A DNA stretch of 64,000 nucleotides, from the NCBI RefSeq assembly GCF_000695625.1, contig NZ_JMQI01000039.1:62001-126000 (forward strand). Direction: 5' to 3'. The position numbers were made by a program, and so were the translations under genes. This DNA is from Amycolatopsis rifamycinica (lineage in GTDB: Bacteria > Actinomycetota > Actinomycetes > Mycobacteriales > Pseudonocardiaceae). This document shows positions 26,766-35,107 of this stretch, piece by piece. The first letter of the stretch is position 1; the number at the start of each line of letters is the position of its first letter. The notes beneath the pieces were generated by a model. That model was not told where the DNA came from and ran no database searches. It was given only the letters and a program-made list of their open reading frames with translations.

Positions 26766-28283
26766 TTGCGCGAAATGCAGGCCACGGTGGCGGTGACCGA
26801 TACCCGGAATCCACGGCGCTGGCTGATACTGGCCGTCATTTCCCTGGCGCAGCTGGTCGTCCTGGTCGACAACACCGTGCTGAACCTGGCCATCCCCAAG
26901 CTCACCGAAGACCTCGGCGCCACCACCGCCGACATCCAATGGATGATCAACGCCTACGCCCTCGTCCAATCCGGCCTGCTGCTCACGGCCGGCGGTTTCA
27001 GCGATCGGTACGGCCGGAAACGGTCGTTGCTCGCCGGGCTTCTGCTGTTCGGGATCGGTTCGCTGGCCGCCGCGTTCAGCGTGTCCTCCGGGCAGCTGAT
27101 CGCGGCCCGGGCCGGGATGGGCGTCGGCGGGGCGCTGCTGACGACCACCACGCTGGCCGTCGTCATGCAGGTCTTCGACGAAAAAGAACTGCCGAAGGCG
27201 ATCGGCCTGTGGAGCGCCGTCAGCTCCTTCGGGTACGCCAGCGGCCCGCTGGTCGGCGGTGCGCTGCTCGCCCGCTTCTGGTGGGGCTCGATCTTCCTCG
27301 TCAACATCCCGGTCGCGCTGCTCGGCTGCGTCGCCGTGGCGAAACTCGTGCCGGAATCCCGGGACCCGCACGGCACCCGGCCCGACCTGGTCGGCGCGGC
27401 GCTCTCCACGGCCGGCATGGCCGGGGTCGTCTACGCGATCATCTCCGGCCCGGAGCACGGCTGGGTCTCGGGCACCGTCCTGGTGGCGGCCGGGCTCGGC
27501 GTGGCCGCGCTGGCCGCGTTCGTCCGGTGGGAACTGCGCGTGCCGAACCCCATGCTGGACATGGGTTTCTTCCGCAACCGCCGGTTCAACGGCGCGATCT
27601 CCGGCGGCCTGCTGGTCGCCTTCGGGATGGGCGGCTCGGTCTTCCTGCTGACGCAGCAGCTGCAGCTCGTGCTCGGCTACGGCCCGCTGGAAGCCGGGCT
27701 GAAGACGGCTCCGCTGGCGCTGGTGGTCGTCGCGCTGAACGTCGTGGGGCTGGGCGCGAAGCTGCTCGAGAAGCTGGGCATCGCGCTGACCATCGTCGTC
27801 GGGATGACGCTCAACGCCGCCGGCCTCGCCATGGTGGCCGTGCTGGGCACCCCCGATCGCGGGTACGGCGGGATGCTGGCCGGTCTGCTCGTCATGGGCG
27901 GCGGCATCGCCTTCGCCATGCCCGCCATGGCCAACGCCATCATGACCTCGATCCCGGCGGAAAAGGCCGGGGCGGGAGCCGCGGTGCAGGGCACCGTGAA
28001 CCAGTTCGGCAGCGGGCTCGGCGTCGCCATCCTCGGCGCCGTGCTCAACTCGCGGTTCGCCGCGCTGCTGCCGATCGGTCTCGGGGCCGGCGCCGCCGGT
28101 TCGCTGCACGAAGCCCTGCTCGAAGCGCGGACGCCGGAACTGCGGGCGCGGGTGCGTGACGCCTTCGCCGGCGGGGTGCGGGCGAGCGAGCTGATCGGCG
28201 CGCTGGCCGTCGTCCTCGGCGGCCTGCTCGCCGGCCTGCTGCTGCGCCGGGCGGCCCGGTCGGAGGCGCACCAGGCCGCCTGA
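26766..28283 (+). CDS. rifP: RifP: MFS (DHA2-type) rifamycin exporter
   Basis: This drug:H+ antiporter of about 505 residues has the 12-14 hydrophobic segments expected of the family. Visible are DNTVLNLAIP in TM1 (antiporter motif D1), the loop motif GGFSDRYGRKRS (motif A) and GSIFLVNIPVAL. It exports the finished antibiotic, which lowers the load on RNA polymerase. TTG 26766 is preferred because AGGGGAG ends 5 nt before it; the in-frame ATG at 26775 is 14 nt from that site. The operator at 26712 controls it, and its repressor gene rifQ follows after a palindrome. Confidence 0.93.
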   Translation: MREMQATVAVTDTRNPRRWLILAVISLAQLVVLVDNTVLNLAIPKLTEDLGATTADIQWMINAYALVQSGLLLTAGGFSDRYGRKRSLLAGLLLFGIGSLAAAFSVSSGQLIAARAGMGVGGALLTTTTLAVVMQVFDEKELPKAIGLWSAVSSFGYASGPLVGGALLARFWWGSIFLVNIPVALLGCVAVAKLVPESRDPHGTRPDLVGAALSTAGMAGVVYAIISGPEHGWVSGTVLVAAGLGVAALAAFVRWELRVPNPMLDMGFFRNRRFNGAISGGLLVAFGMGGSVFLLTQQLQLVLGYGPLEAGLKTAPLALVVVALNVVGLGAKLLEKLGIALTIVVGMTLNAAGLAMVAVLGTPDRGYGGMLAGLLVMGGGIAFAMPAMANAIMTSIPAEKAGAGAAVQGTVNQFGSGLGVAILGAVLNSRFAALLPIGLGAGAAGSLHEALLEARTPELRARVRDAFAGGVRASELIGALAVVLGGLLAGLLLRRAARSEAHQAA

Positions 28284-28301
28284 GGAGCGGCCCCACGATC
28301 A

Positions 28302-28331
28302 GGCAGGGTGCGTGGCGCCACGCACCCTGCC
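28302..28331 (+). terminator. Perfect 30-nt palindrome between rifP and rifQ
   Basis: GGCAGGGTGCGTGGC (28302-28316) is directly followed by its exact reverse complement (28317-28331), then CCCTTTACC. The RNA would form a stem with a minimal loop. It may end rifP transcription. A dyad this perfect, 37 bp before the rifQ start, could also be a protein-binding site. There is no real T-run. Confidence 0.5.
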
Positions 28332-28367
28332 CCCTTTACCGTTGAACCGCGTGAAGGGAGGGCCACC

Positions 28368-29096
28368 ATGGGCAAACGGGCGTCGCAGCCGCGCGAGAGC
28401 GTGTGGCTTTCCCCGCGGCCGGCCCGCCGGCACCGGGCGGGCGAATCCGAGCTCGACCGCGAGAAGATCGTCGCCACCGCGGTCCGCGTGCTCGACGCCG
28501 AGGGCGACGCGAAGTTCTCCATGCGCCTGCTGGCCGAGGAACTGAACGTCACGCCGATGTCGGTGTACTGGTACGTCGCGAACAAGGACGACCTCCTGGA
28601 GCTCGCCCTGGACGCGGTGGCGGGCGAGATCGAGCTCCCGCCGATCGGCGACGGCAACGACTGGCGCGACGACCTGCGTGCCCTCGCCCGCGCGTGGCGC
28701 CGCACGATGGTGGCCCACCCGTGGGCGATCCGCTGCTACGGCGAATACCTGAACATCGGCCCGAGCAGCCTGAGGTTCACCGAGTGCGCCCAGGCGGTGA
28801 TGGCCCGCTCACCGCTGCCGCTGAAGGACCGCTCGGCGGCGCTGAACGTGGTCTTCCAGTACGTCTACGGCTTCACGGCCACGGAAAGCCGCTGGCTGGA
28901 GCACCTCGCCGAAACCGGCCGCACGGCGGAGGAGTTCGCCGCCGAGGTGACGGGCAGCATGGCGGCGATGTCCTCGACGCTCGAAGAAGGCGGCCTGCTG
29001 GAGCGCGACGGCGACCAGTCGATGGAGCAGCTGCGGGACCGGGACTTCGACCGCGGCCTCGACTGGCTGTTCACCGGCATGGTCGCCGGCGCGTGA
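28368..29096 (+). CDS. rifQ: RifQ: TetR-family repressor of the exporter
   Basis: This 242-residue TetR regulator has an N-terminal helix-turn-helix (residues about 25-75: MRLLAEELNVTPMSVYWYVANKDDLLELALD) and a TetR_C-type ligand domain after it. It is reported to repress rifP and to let go on binding rifamycin, a feedback loop on export. ATG 28368 has AAGGGAGG upstream; an upstream in-frame GTG at 28308 falls inside the palindrome and is unlikely. It is convergent with the P450 at 29169 across a strong terminator. Confidence 0.93.
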   Translation: MGKRASQPRESVWLSPRPARRHRAGESELDREKIVATAVRVLDAEGDAKFSMRLLAEELNVTPMSVYWYVANKDDLLELALDAVAGEIELPPIGDGNDWRDDLRALARAWRRTMVAHPWAIRCYGEYLNIGPSSLRFTECAQAVMARSPLPLKDRSAALNVVFQYVYGFTATESRWLEHLAETGRTAEEFAAEVTGSMAAMSSTLEEGGLLERDGDQSMEQLRDRDFDRGLDWLFTGMVAGA

Positions 29097-29124
29097 CCCG
29101 GCCGGAAGGTCGGACGAAAAGCTC

Positions 29125-29151
29125 CGGCCGGCCGGGAAAACCGGCCGGCCG
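29125..29151. terminator. Bidirectional terminator between rifQ and the P450 operon
   Basis: CGGCCGGCCGG (29125-29135) and CCGGCCGGCCG (29141-29151) form an 11-bp stem with loop GAAAA, between convergent stops at 29096 and 29169. GC-rich with no long T-run; it could serve both strands. Confidence 0.75.
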
Positions 29152-29168
29152 AAGCGGAACACGACGCG

Positions 29169-30380
29169 CTACCAGGTGACGGGCAGCTCGGCCAGTCCCT
29201 GGAACGCGTCCCCCGGCTTGACCCGGACTTCGTCGGCCGGGACAGCCAGGCGCAGTCCCGGCAGCCGGTCGATCAGCCGCCGGAAAGCGATTTCCATGAT
29301 GGCGCGCGCGTGGTTCATCCCCGCGCACTGGTGCGTCCCGAACCCGTAGGTCAGGTGGTCGCGGAACGCCGGGCGGTGCCAGTCGAGCGTGTCGCCGTCG
29401 TCGTAGGCTTCCTCGTCCCGGTTGATGAGCGAGAACAGGAAGAACACGCCGTCGCCCTTGCGGATGGTGGTGTCCGCGTCGACCTCGATGTCGTCCGCGG
29501 CCACCCGCTGCAGGCCGTCGGGGACGACCACGAACCGGGTCAGCTCGTCCACCGCGGCGGGCATCAGCGACGGGTCCGCCCGCAGCTCGGCCAGCTTCTC
29601 CGGGTGCTGCAGGAGCGTGAAGGCACCCAGCCCGATCGAGCTCGACGTCGTGTCGTGCCCGGTCACCAGCACGATGAGGAACATCTGCAGGATTTCCTCG
29701 TGGTCGATGTCGCTCGACGGGTCGCGCTCGGCCAGCAGGTCCTGGAGGAAGCCCTCTTCACCGGGGTTCTGCTGGGCCTTGTCGATGAGCTTGGTCAGGT
29801 AGGCCATCAGCTCGTCGTAGGCCCCACCGGCGTCCGGACCGAAGAGGATCTGGTGGGCCTTCTTCTCGAAGTAGTCCTGGTCCTCGTGCGGAATGCCCAG
29901 CAGGTCGCACAACGCCATCAGCGGCACCGGCGAAGCGAACTTCTTGAGCAGGTCCGCGGGAGCGCCTTCGGCGATCATCTCGTCGATCCGCCGGTCGACG
30001 ATCGCCTGGATCTTCGGCCGCAGGGAGTCGATCCGCTTGACCGTGAAGCCCGCCTGCACCAGCTTCCGCCGCGCCCGGTGGGCCGGGCCGTCGACGCCCA
30101 CCAGCGCGGTGAGCAGCTTGATGACCTTCTGCTGCACGTCGGTGAACTCGACGGCCGCGGCCGCGCTGACCATCGGCCACGCGGGGTTGGTCCGGTCGCT
30201 GGAGATGCGCGGGTCGAGCAGGAGCTTCCGGGCCAGCTCGTGCCCGGTGACGGCCCAGGCCTTGCGGCCGTCGTACAGGGTGACCTCGGCGATCGGGCGC
30301 CGGTCGGCGAGCGGCTCGTAGCCCGGGGCCGGCCGGTACGGGCAGGTGCGGTCCTGCGGGAAGGCGACGGTCTCGGTCAA
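29169..30380 (-). CDS. rif-orf4: Cytochrome P450 (rif-orf4 by position)
   Basis: This soluble bacterial P450 of 403 residues has the I-helix oxygen motif VTGHDTTSSS, the K-helix ELTR and the heme loop YGFGTHQCAGM with the cysteine ligand. The TTG start at 30380 has GGAGGAG 7 nt upstream, and the frame begins TETVAFPQDRTCPYRP, typical for the family. It is the third gene of a minus-strand operon with rif-orf6 and the P450 at 30407. No ferredoxin or reductase gene is in the window, so partners come from elsewhere. It presumably oxidises the ansa skeleton; I cannot assign the exact step. The number rif-orf4 is from gene order and is less certain than the family. Confidence 0.9.
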   Translation of the reverse strand: MTETVAFPQDRTCPYRPAPGYEPLADRRPIAEVTLYDGRKAWAVTGHELARKLLLDPRISSDRTNPAWPMVSAAAAVEFTDVQQKVIKLLTALVGVDGPAHRARRKLVQAGFTVKRIDSLRPKIQAIVDRRIDEMIAEGAPADLLKKFASPVPLMALCDLLGIPHEDQDYFEKKAHQILFGPDAGGAYDELMAYLTKLIDKAQQNPGEEGFLQDLLAERDPSSDIDHEEILQMFLIVLVTGHDTTSSSIGLGAFTLLQHPEKLAELRADPSLMPAAVDELTRFVVVPDGLQRVAADDIEVDADTTIRKGDGVFFLFSLINRDEEAYDDGDTLDWHRPAFRDHLTYGFGTHQCAGMNHARAIMEIAFRRLIDRLPGLRLAVPADEVRVKPGDAFQGLAELPVTW

Positions 30381-30406
30381 GGGGAATCTCCTCCGACGAA
30401 GGGACG

Positions 30407-31672
30407 TCAGGACGCCGGGGCGACGAGCCGCACCGGGAGGTCCTTGGTCCGGGTGAAGCCGGGCCGCAGGATCCACGGGATCTCCTCGCGCGGCACCGCG
30501 AGCGTCATGTCCGGGAACCGCGTGTACAGCCCGCGCAGCGCCACCTCCGCCTCCAGGTAGGCGACGTGCTGGCCGAGGCAGCGGTGGATGCCCTTGCCGA
30601 AGCCGAGGTGGCTCTCGCTGCCGACGGCGAGCCGGTCGATCTTCAGCTTCTCCGGCTCGGGGAACTTCCGCGGGTCGCTGTTGGCGGCCATGATCAGCGG
30701 CACGACCGGCATGCCGCGCGGGATCACCGTGCCGCCGACCTCGATGTCCTCGGTGGCGAACCGCGGCTGCCCGAACTGGATGGGGCCCAGGCGCTGCAGC
30801 TCGCGCACGGCCTGCGGCCACAGCGTCGGGTCCGCCTTCAGCCGGGCGAGCTGGTCCGGGTGCTCGTGCAGGGCCAGCACCGAGTTGCCGATCAGGTAGG
30901 TCGTGGTCTGGTGCCCGGCGGTGACCAGGCTGAACAGGATGCCGACCAGTTCGTCGTCGGTGGCGATGCCGGGGTTCTTCGCCTGCGCCTCGACGAGCGC
31001 GGTGACCATGTCGTCCTTCGGCTCGGCACGCCGCCGCTCGATCATGCCGCGGGCCGCGATGAGCGTCTTGCGCACCTCCTCCGGGAGCCGCTTGCCGTCG
31101 AGCGTCGCCATCGCGTCGCTCCACGCGCGCCACTGCGGGCGGTCTTCGGGGTCGACGCCGACCAGCTCGCAGATCACCGTGACCGGAAGCGGGTAGCAGT
31201 AGGCCTCGACGAGGTCGATCGGCGTGCCGTCGCCGCCCTCGGCCTCGAGCTTGTCGAGCAGCTCGGAGGTGAGCTCCTCGACGCGGGGGCGGAACTTGCC
31301 GACCCGGTGCGCGGTGAGCGCGTAGGAGACGAGCTTGCGCAGCCGGGCGTGCTCCTCGCCGTCGGAGGCGTTGATGAGGTTCTTCAGCCAGGGGATGAGC
31401 TCCTCCGGCATGTCCAGGTGCCGGAAGACGCCGTTGCGGATGTCCTCGGCGGGGGAGTCGGCCAGCGGGTTGCACTGGAACCGCTGGTCCATCAGGACCT
31501 GGCGGACGTCCTCGTAGCGGGCGGCCAGGTACATCGGCGGCCCGCCCATGAAGCCGCCGATCTGCAGCGTCGGTGCCTCGCGGACCGCCGCGTGCGCTCC
31601 CCACGGGTCGGCGACCACTTCCGGTGAGAACAGGTCGACCGGTCCGGCCGAAGTCTCGGCAGTGGTGGTCAT
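30407..31672 (-). CDS. rif-orf5: Cytochrome P450 (rif-orf5 by position), ansa-chain tailoring
   Basis: This 421-residue P450 has the I-helix TAGHQTTT, the K-helix ELQR and the heme loop FGKGIHRCLGQ. The ATG at 31672 follows AAGGAAGG. It ends 27 nt before the rif-orf4 start. In A. mediterranei Rif-Orf5 is reported to act in the oxidative change of the C12-C29 olefin on the way from rifamycin W-type intermediates to rifamycin S/SV; the link here rests on position. It is a clear paralogue of the P450 at 43093-44361: both share the N-terminus VDLFSPEVVADP and the end VPREEIPWILRP. Confidence 0.9.
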   Translation of the reverse strand: MTTTAETSAGPVDLFSPEVVADPWGAHAAVREAPTLQIGGFMGGPPMYLAARYEDVRQVLMDQRFQCNPLADSPAEDIRNGVFRHLDMPEELIPWLKNLINASDGEEHARLRKLVSYALTAHRVGKFRPRVEELTSELLDKLEAEGGDGTPIDLVEAYCYPLPVTVICELVGVDPEDRPQWRAWSDAMATLDGKRLPEEVRKTLIAARGMIERRRAEPKDDMVTALVEAQAKNPGIATDDELVGILFSLVTAGHQTTTYLIGNSVLALHEHPDQLARLKADPTLWPQAVRELQRLGPIQFGQPRFATEDIEVGGTVIPRGMPVVPLIMAANSDPRKFPEPEKLKIDRLAVGSESHLGFGKGIHRCLGQHVAYLEAEVALRGLYTRFPDMTLAVPREEIPWILRPGFTRTKDLPVRLVAPAS

Positions 31673-31731
31673 GGGCCCTTCCTTTCGTGTTGGATCCGGC
31701 AACGCGAAGTCCTATTTGGACACACGCGCGG

Positions 31732-33039
31732 TCAGTGCGTGGCGACGAACTCCTTGAGCGTGCCGATCACGTACTCGATCATCTCCGTGGTGATCCCCGG
31801 GTAGACGCCGATCCAGAACGTCCGCTCGGTGACGATGTCGCTGTTGGTCAGCGGGCCGGCGATGCGCTGCGGCTTGCCGATGTAGGCCGGGTGCCGGGTG
31901 AGGTTGCCGGCGAACAGCCGCCGGGTGCGGATGTTGCGCGCCTCGAGGTAGTCGACGACCTCCGGGACGGCGAAGCCCGCGTCCGGTTCCACCGTGATGA
32001 TGAACCCGAACCAGCTCGGGTCGCTGCCCGGTGTCGCCTCCGGCAGGATCAGCCCGGGCAGGCCGTCGAGGCCTTCGCGCAGCTGGCGCCAGTTGCGCTT
32101 GCGGGCCTCGATGAAGTCCGGCAGCTTGGCCAGCTGGCTCAGCCCGAGCGCGGCGTGGATGTCGGTGCTCTTGAGGTTGTAGCCGACCTCGGAGAAGACG
32201 TACTTGTGGTCGTAGGCCTCCGGCAGCGTGCCGAGGTGCAGGTCGAACCGCTTCAGGCAGCGGTCGTCCTCACCGGGCTCGCACCAGCAGTCGCGGCCCC
32301 AGTCGCGGAACGACTTCGCCAGCTTGGCCAGCTTGATGTCCGACGACAGCAGCATGCCGCCCTCGCCCATGGTCAGGTGGTGGGCGGGGTAGAACGACAC
32401 CGTGGAGAACCGGCCGAACGTGCCGGTGAGCTGCCCGTTGTACGTCGAGCCGACGGCGTCGCAGTTGTCCTCGATGAGGTGGAGGTCGTGGCGCTTCGCG
32501 ATTTCGGCGACTTCGGCGACGGGGAAGGGATTTCCCAGCGTGTGCGCGATCATGATGGCCCGCGTGCGCGGGGAGATCGCCGCTTCGACGCGGTCGGCCG
32601 TCGTGTTGTACGTGCCGAGCTCGATGTCGACGAACACCGGGATCATGCCGTTCTGCAGGATCGGGTTCACCGTGGTCGGGAAGCCGGCGGCGACCGTGAC
32701 GACCTCGTCGCCCGGCTTGAGCCGCTCGTCGCCGAGCGTCGGCGACGTCAGCGTGCTCAGCGCCAGCAGGTTCGCCGACGAGCCGGAGTTCGTCAGCACC
32801 GCCTTGCGCCGCTTGAGCTTCCGGGCGAAGGCCGACTCGAACTTCGTCGCGATCGTGCCGGAGGCGATGCGCAGGTCGAGCGCGGCGGCCACCAGCGCTT
32901 CGCGGTCGGCGGCGTCCAGCACCGCACCGGACGACAGGATCGGCGTCCGCCCCGGGATGAACGGCGCCGGCCCGGGGGACTGGGCGTCGTGGTAGTCGCG
33001 AACCTGCGCCAGCAGGTCCGATCGGGCTGAGTCGACCAT
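31732..33039 (-). CDS. rif-orf6: NDP-4-keto-6-deoxyhexose 3-dehydrase (PMP and [2Fe-2S] type, E1/SpnQ-like)
   Basis: This 435-residue DegT-fold enzyme has lost the PLP lysine: the spot reads SFYPAHHLTMGEGG with His220, as in the E1 3-dehydrase of ascarylose biosynthesis. It also has that enzyme's iron-sulfur cysteines with exact spacing C-X57-C-X1-C-X7-C (Cys193, 251, 253, 261). So it should remove the C3 hydroxyl of an NDP-4-keto-6-deoxyhexose rather than transaminate, although such genes are often listed as aminotransferases. No cognate reductase is seen. It leads a minus-strand operon with two P450s (60-bp and 26-bp gaps), starting from the box at 33120. Confidence 0.9.
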   Translation of the reverse strand: MVDSARSDLLAQVRDYHDAQSPGPAPFIPGRTPILSSGAVLDAADREALVAAALDLRIASGTIATKFESAFARKLKRRKAVLTNSGSSANLLALSTLTSPTLGDERLKPGDEVVTVAAGFPTTVNPILQNGMIPVFVDIELGTYNTTADRVEAAISPRTRAIMIAHTLGNPFPVAEVAEIAKRHDLHLIEDNCDAVGSTYNGQLTGTFGRFSTVSFYPAHHLTMGEGGMLLSSDIKLAKLAKSFRDWGRDCWCEPGEDDRCLKRFDLHLGTLPEAYDHKYVFSEVGYNLKSTDIHAALGLSQLAKLPDFIEARKRNWRQLREGLDGLPGLILPEATPGSDPSWFGFIITVEPDAGFAVPEVVDYLEARNIRTRRLFAGNLTRHPAYIGKPQRIAGPLTNSDIVTERTFWIGVYPGITTEMIEYVIGTLKEFVATH

Positions 33040-33093
33040 GTCGGATCGATCCCCTGCTCCTCGAGTGCGGATGGCGGACCTAACGCTTGTGTC

Positions 33094-33137
33094 ACGCTAG
33101 AAGTGCGGGAGGAAGGGGACATCCCTCAACGTGGTAG
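33094..33137 (-). promoter_or_regulatory. RifZ-type box and -10 of the rif-orf6/P450 operon
   Basis: On the minus strand, CTACC-ACGTTGAG-GGATG (33137 down to 33120) is followed after 20 nt by TAGCGT (33099 to 33094). Leader to the ATG at 33039 is about 45-50 nt. Confidence 0.75.
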
Positions 33138-33161
33138 GCCGCCGCGGGCAGCCGGCGGAGA

Positions 33162-33179
33162 CTACCCGCGTTGGTGATG
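33162..33179 (+). promoter_or_regulatory. RifZ-type box upstream of rif-orf7
   Basis: CTACC-CGCGTTGG-TGATG differs from the consensus by one base in the right half and lies 63 nt before the GTG of rif-orf7. Unlike the other boxes, no TANNNT hexamer is seen 20-22 nt downstream, so this promoter may be weak. Confidence 0.5.
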
Positions 33180-33242
33180 GCCAGGGGCGGCGTCGTGGGC
33201 AAGCTGGAGCCGACCAAGAGCCACCCCTGGGAGGACGATCTC

Positions 33243-34388
33243 GTGAAGGTTCTTATTCTCGCCGGGGTCGCCCCGTCGACGGTGTTCAGCCACGTCCCGC
33301 TCGCGAACGCCCTGCGCAACGCCGGGCACCAGGTGATGACCACGGCGTCGGTCGACGAGATGGCCGACACGATCGCCGGCGTCGGGCTGTCCGCGGTGCG
33401 GACCACCGCGCCGGGCGTCACCCCGCGGCAGGTCATCGCCGAGAGCGGCCTGACGCACGTGCCGGAGGTCCCCGAGGAACGCGAGATCATGGCGGGCCGC
33501 TGGTACGCGCACATGGAGTACGTGACCCTCGACGCGCTGCTGGCGTTCAGCGAGGACTGGCGCCCGGACGTCATCATCAGCGGTGTCACCTCCTACGCCG
33601 GCCCGCTGCTGGCCGCCCACCTCGGTGTGCCGTACGTGCGCCACGCCTGGGACATCCACAGCCCGCGGCTGATGGACCAGGGCGCCGAAGACCAGCTGCG
33701 CGACCAGCTGAAGGAGCTCGGCCTCGACGGCCTGCCCGAGCCCGCGATGCGGATCGAGATCGCGCCGCCGCGCCTGCTGCCCGAAGACCTCGAAGGCGCC
33801 CAGATGATGCGGTGGATCCCGGGCAACTCGCAGTCGGTGCTGGAACCGTGGATGTACAAGAAGGGCGCGGGCACCCGGATCGGCGTCACCATCGGCACCG
33901 GCGTCGCGAACTACAACCAGTACGACTTCCTGCAGGGCGTCGTCGAGCAGATCGCCACGCTGGACGCCGAAGTCGTCGTCGCCGTGACCGAGGACGCCGC
34001 GCCGAAACTGCGCGAGCGGCTGGGGAACGTGCGCGCGGGCTGGATCCCGCTGGACGTCGTCGCGCCCACCTGTGACGTCCTGGTGCACCAGACCGGCGGC
34101 AGCACCATGATGACCGGCCTGAGCTTCGGCGTGCCCCAGGTGCTGCTGCCCGACCCCAACCTGCACCGCGCCAACGCCATGGCGCGCCGGCTCGCCGAGA
34201 CCGGGGCCGCGGTCGTGCTGTCGCCGGAGGAGGCCACGAGCGAGGTCATCGCGAAGACCTGCCGCGAGCTGGTCGCCGATCCGGGCTACGCGGCAGCCGC
34301 GGCGGGACTGGCGAAGGAGATCGCCGCCCTGCCGTCGCCCAACGAGGTCGCGCTGCGGATCGAGCGGCTCGTCCCGGAAGTGTCCTGA
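33243..34388 (+). CDS. rif-orf7: Glycosyltransferase (GT1, antibiotic type)
   Basis: This 381-residue GT-B glycosyltransferase resembles macrolide/anthracycline transferases such as DesVII and DnmS. The C-terminal donor site shows VLVHQTGGSTMMTGLSFGVPQVLLP, the family's HxGGxGT-like block with Ser and Met variants. It should attach an NDP-deoxysugar to an ansamycin aglycone, though rifamycin B itself carries no sugar. GTG 33243 has GGGAGG 8 nt upstream; the frame is open further up, but those residues lack family similarity. No DesVIII-type helper lies beside it. It is followed 6 nt later by the epimerase rif-orf8. Confidence 0.9.
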   Translation: MKVLILAGVAPSTVFSHVPLANALRNAGHQVMTTASVDEMADTIAGVGLSAVRTTAPGVTPRQVIAESGLTHVPEVPEEREIMAGRWYAHMEYVTLDALLAFSEDWRPDVIISGVTSYAGPLLAAHLGVPYVRHAWDIHSPRLMDQGAEDQLRDQLKELGLDGLPEPAMRIEIAPPRLLPEDLEGAQMMRWIPGNSQSVLEPWMYKKGAGTRIGVTIGTGVANYNQYDFLQGVVEQIATLDAEVVVAVTEDAAPKLRERLGNVRAGWIPLDVVAPTCDVLVHQTGGSTMMTGLSFGVPQVLLPDPNLHRANAMARRLAETGAAVVLSPEEATSEVIAKTCRELVADPGYAAAAAGLAKEIAALPSPNEVALRIERLVPEVS

Positions 34389-34394
34389 TCGGAC

Positions 34395-35042
34395 ATGGGC
34401 AGCGTCAGCACCCGCAGCATGACCGTGCGGCCCCTCGGCATCGACGGCGCCCACCTCGTCTCGTCCAGGTCCTTCGGCGACGAGCGCGGTGACTTCTTCG
34501 AGGTCTACCGCGAAGACGTGCTGACCGAGGCGCTCGGCTACCGGCCCCGGTTCCTGCAGGCCAACGTCTCCACGTCGGGCCGCAACGTCGTCCGCGGCGT
34601 GCACGGGGCGGCGACCCCGCCCGGGCTCGCGAAGTTCGTGACCTGCCTGCGGGGTTCGCTGCTCGACTTCGTCGTCGACGTGCGGACGGGCTCGCCGACG
34701 TTCGGTGAGTGGGACATGATCGTCCTCAACGCCCACGGCGGCACCGCGGTGTACGTGGAGGAGGGCCTCGGCCACGCGTTCGTGGCCCTGGAGGACGACA
34801 CGTGCGTCCAGTACCTGCTGTCCGACCTCTACCGGCCGGCGGAGGTGCTCACCGTGCAGCCCCTGGACCCCGAGATCGGCCTGCCCCTGAACCTGCCCGG
34901 GGAGCCGATCCTGTCCGAGCGTGACGCGGCCGCGCCGACGTTGCGCGAAGCCGGCGACCTGGGCCTGCTGCCGCGGTACGAGGAGTGCCTCGCCCTGCGG
35001 GCCACCCGCGTGCGGCTGACCGAGGCGGCCGCCGCTTCCTGA
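34395..35042 (+). CDS. rif-orf8: dTDP-4-keto-6-deoxyhexose 3,5- or 5-epimerase (RmlC family)
   Basis: This 215-residue RmlC-type cupin shows DERGDFFEVYRED, the catalytic histidine in VRGVHG and the tyrosine region YVEEGLGHAFVALED. The short VRGVHG, rather than VLRGLHYQ, is nearer to secondary-metabolite epimerases of the EvaD type, which often act at C5 only, giving L-sugars. ATG 34395 lies 6 nt after the glycosyltransferase stop, suggesting coupling; ATG 34419 is an alternative. Immediately downstream is a strong ribosome site and GTG that now run into an IS30 remnant. Confidence 0.88.
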   Translation: MGSVSTRSMTVRPLGIDGAHLVSSRSFGDERGDFFEVYREDVLTEALGYRPRFLQANVSTSGRNVVRGVHGAATPPGLAKFVTCLRGSLLDFVVDVRTGSPTFGEWDMIVLNAHGGTAVYVEEGLGHAFVALEDDTCVQYLLSDLYRPAEVLTVQPLDPEIGLPLNLPGEPILSERDAAAPTLREAGDLGLLPRYEECLALRATRVRLTEAAAAS

Positions 35043-35052
35043 ACCGACGACC

Positions 35053-35107
35053 GGAGGAAGGCCCGTGACCGGGCGGGTTCCAGGGGTCGTTCCAACACGT
35101 GTGATCA
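35053..35107 (+). pseudogene. Probable start of a truncated gene after rif-orf8
   Basis: Ten nt after the rif-orf8 stop there is a near-ideal ribosome site GGAGGAAG (35053-35060) followed by GTG at 35065 that reads MTGRVPGVV before entering the IS30 terminal repeat at 35089. Beyond it the frame has no recognisable protein. I read this as the first codons of a further gene of the rif-orf7-8 operon cut off by insertion and later deletion. It could be a chance site; only eight codons survive before the repeat. Confidence 0.4.

Noticed and set aside
30381..31604. Fusion of the first P450 with an 811-codon upstream frame
   Set aside because: The upstream part is a shadow of the second P450; TTG 30380 has a GGAGGAG ribosome site.
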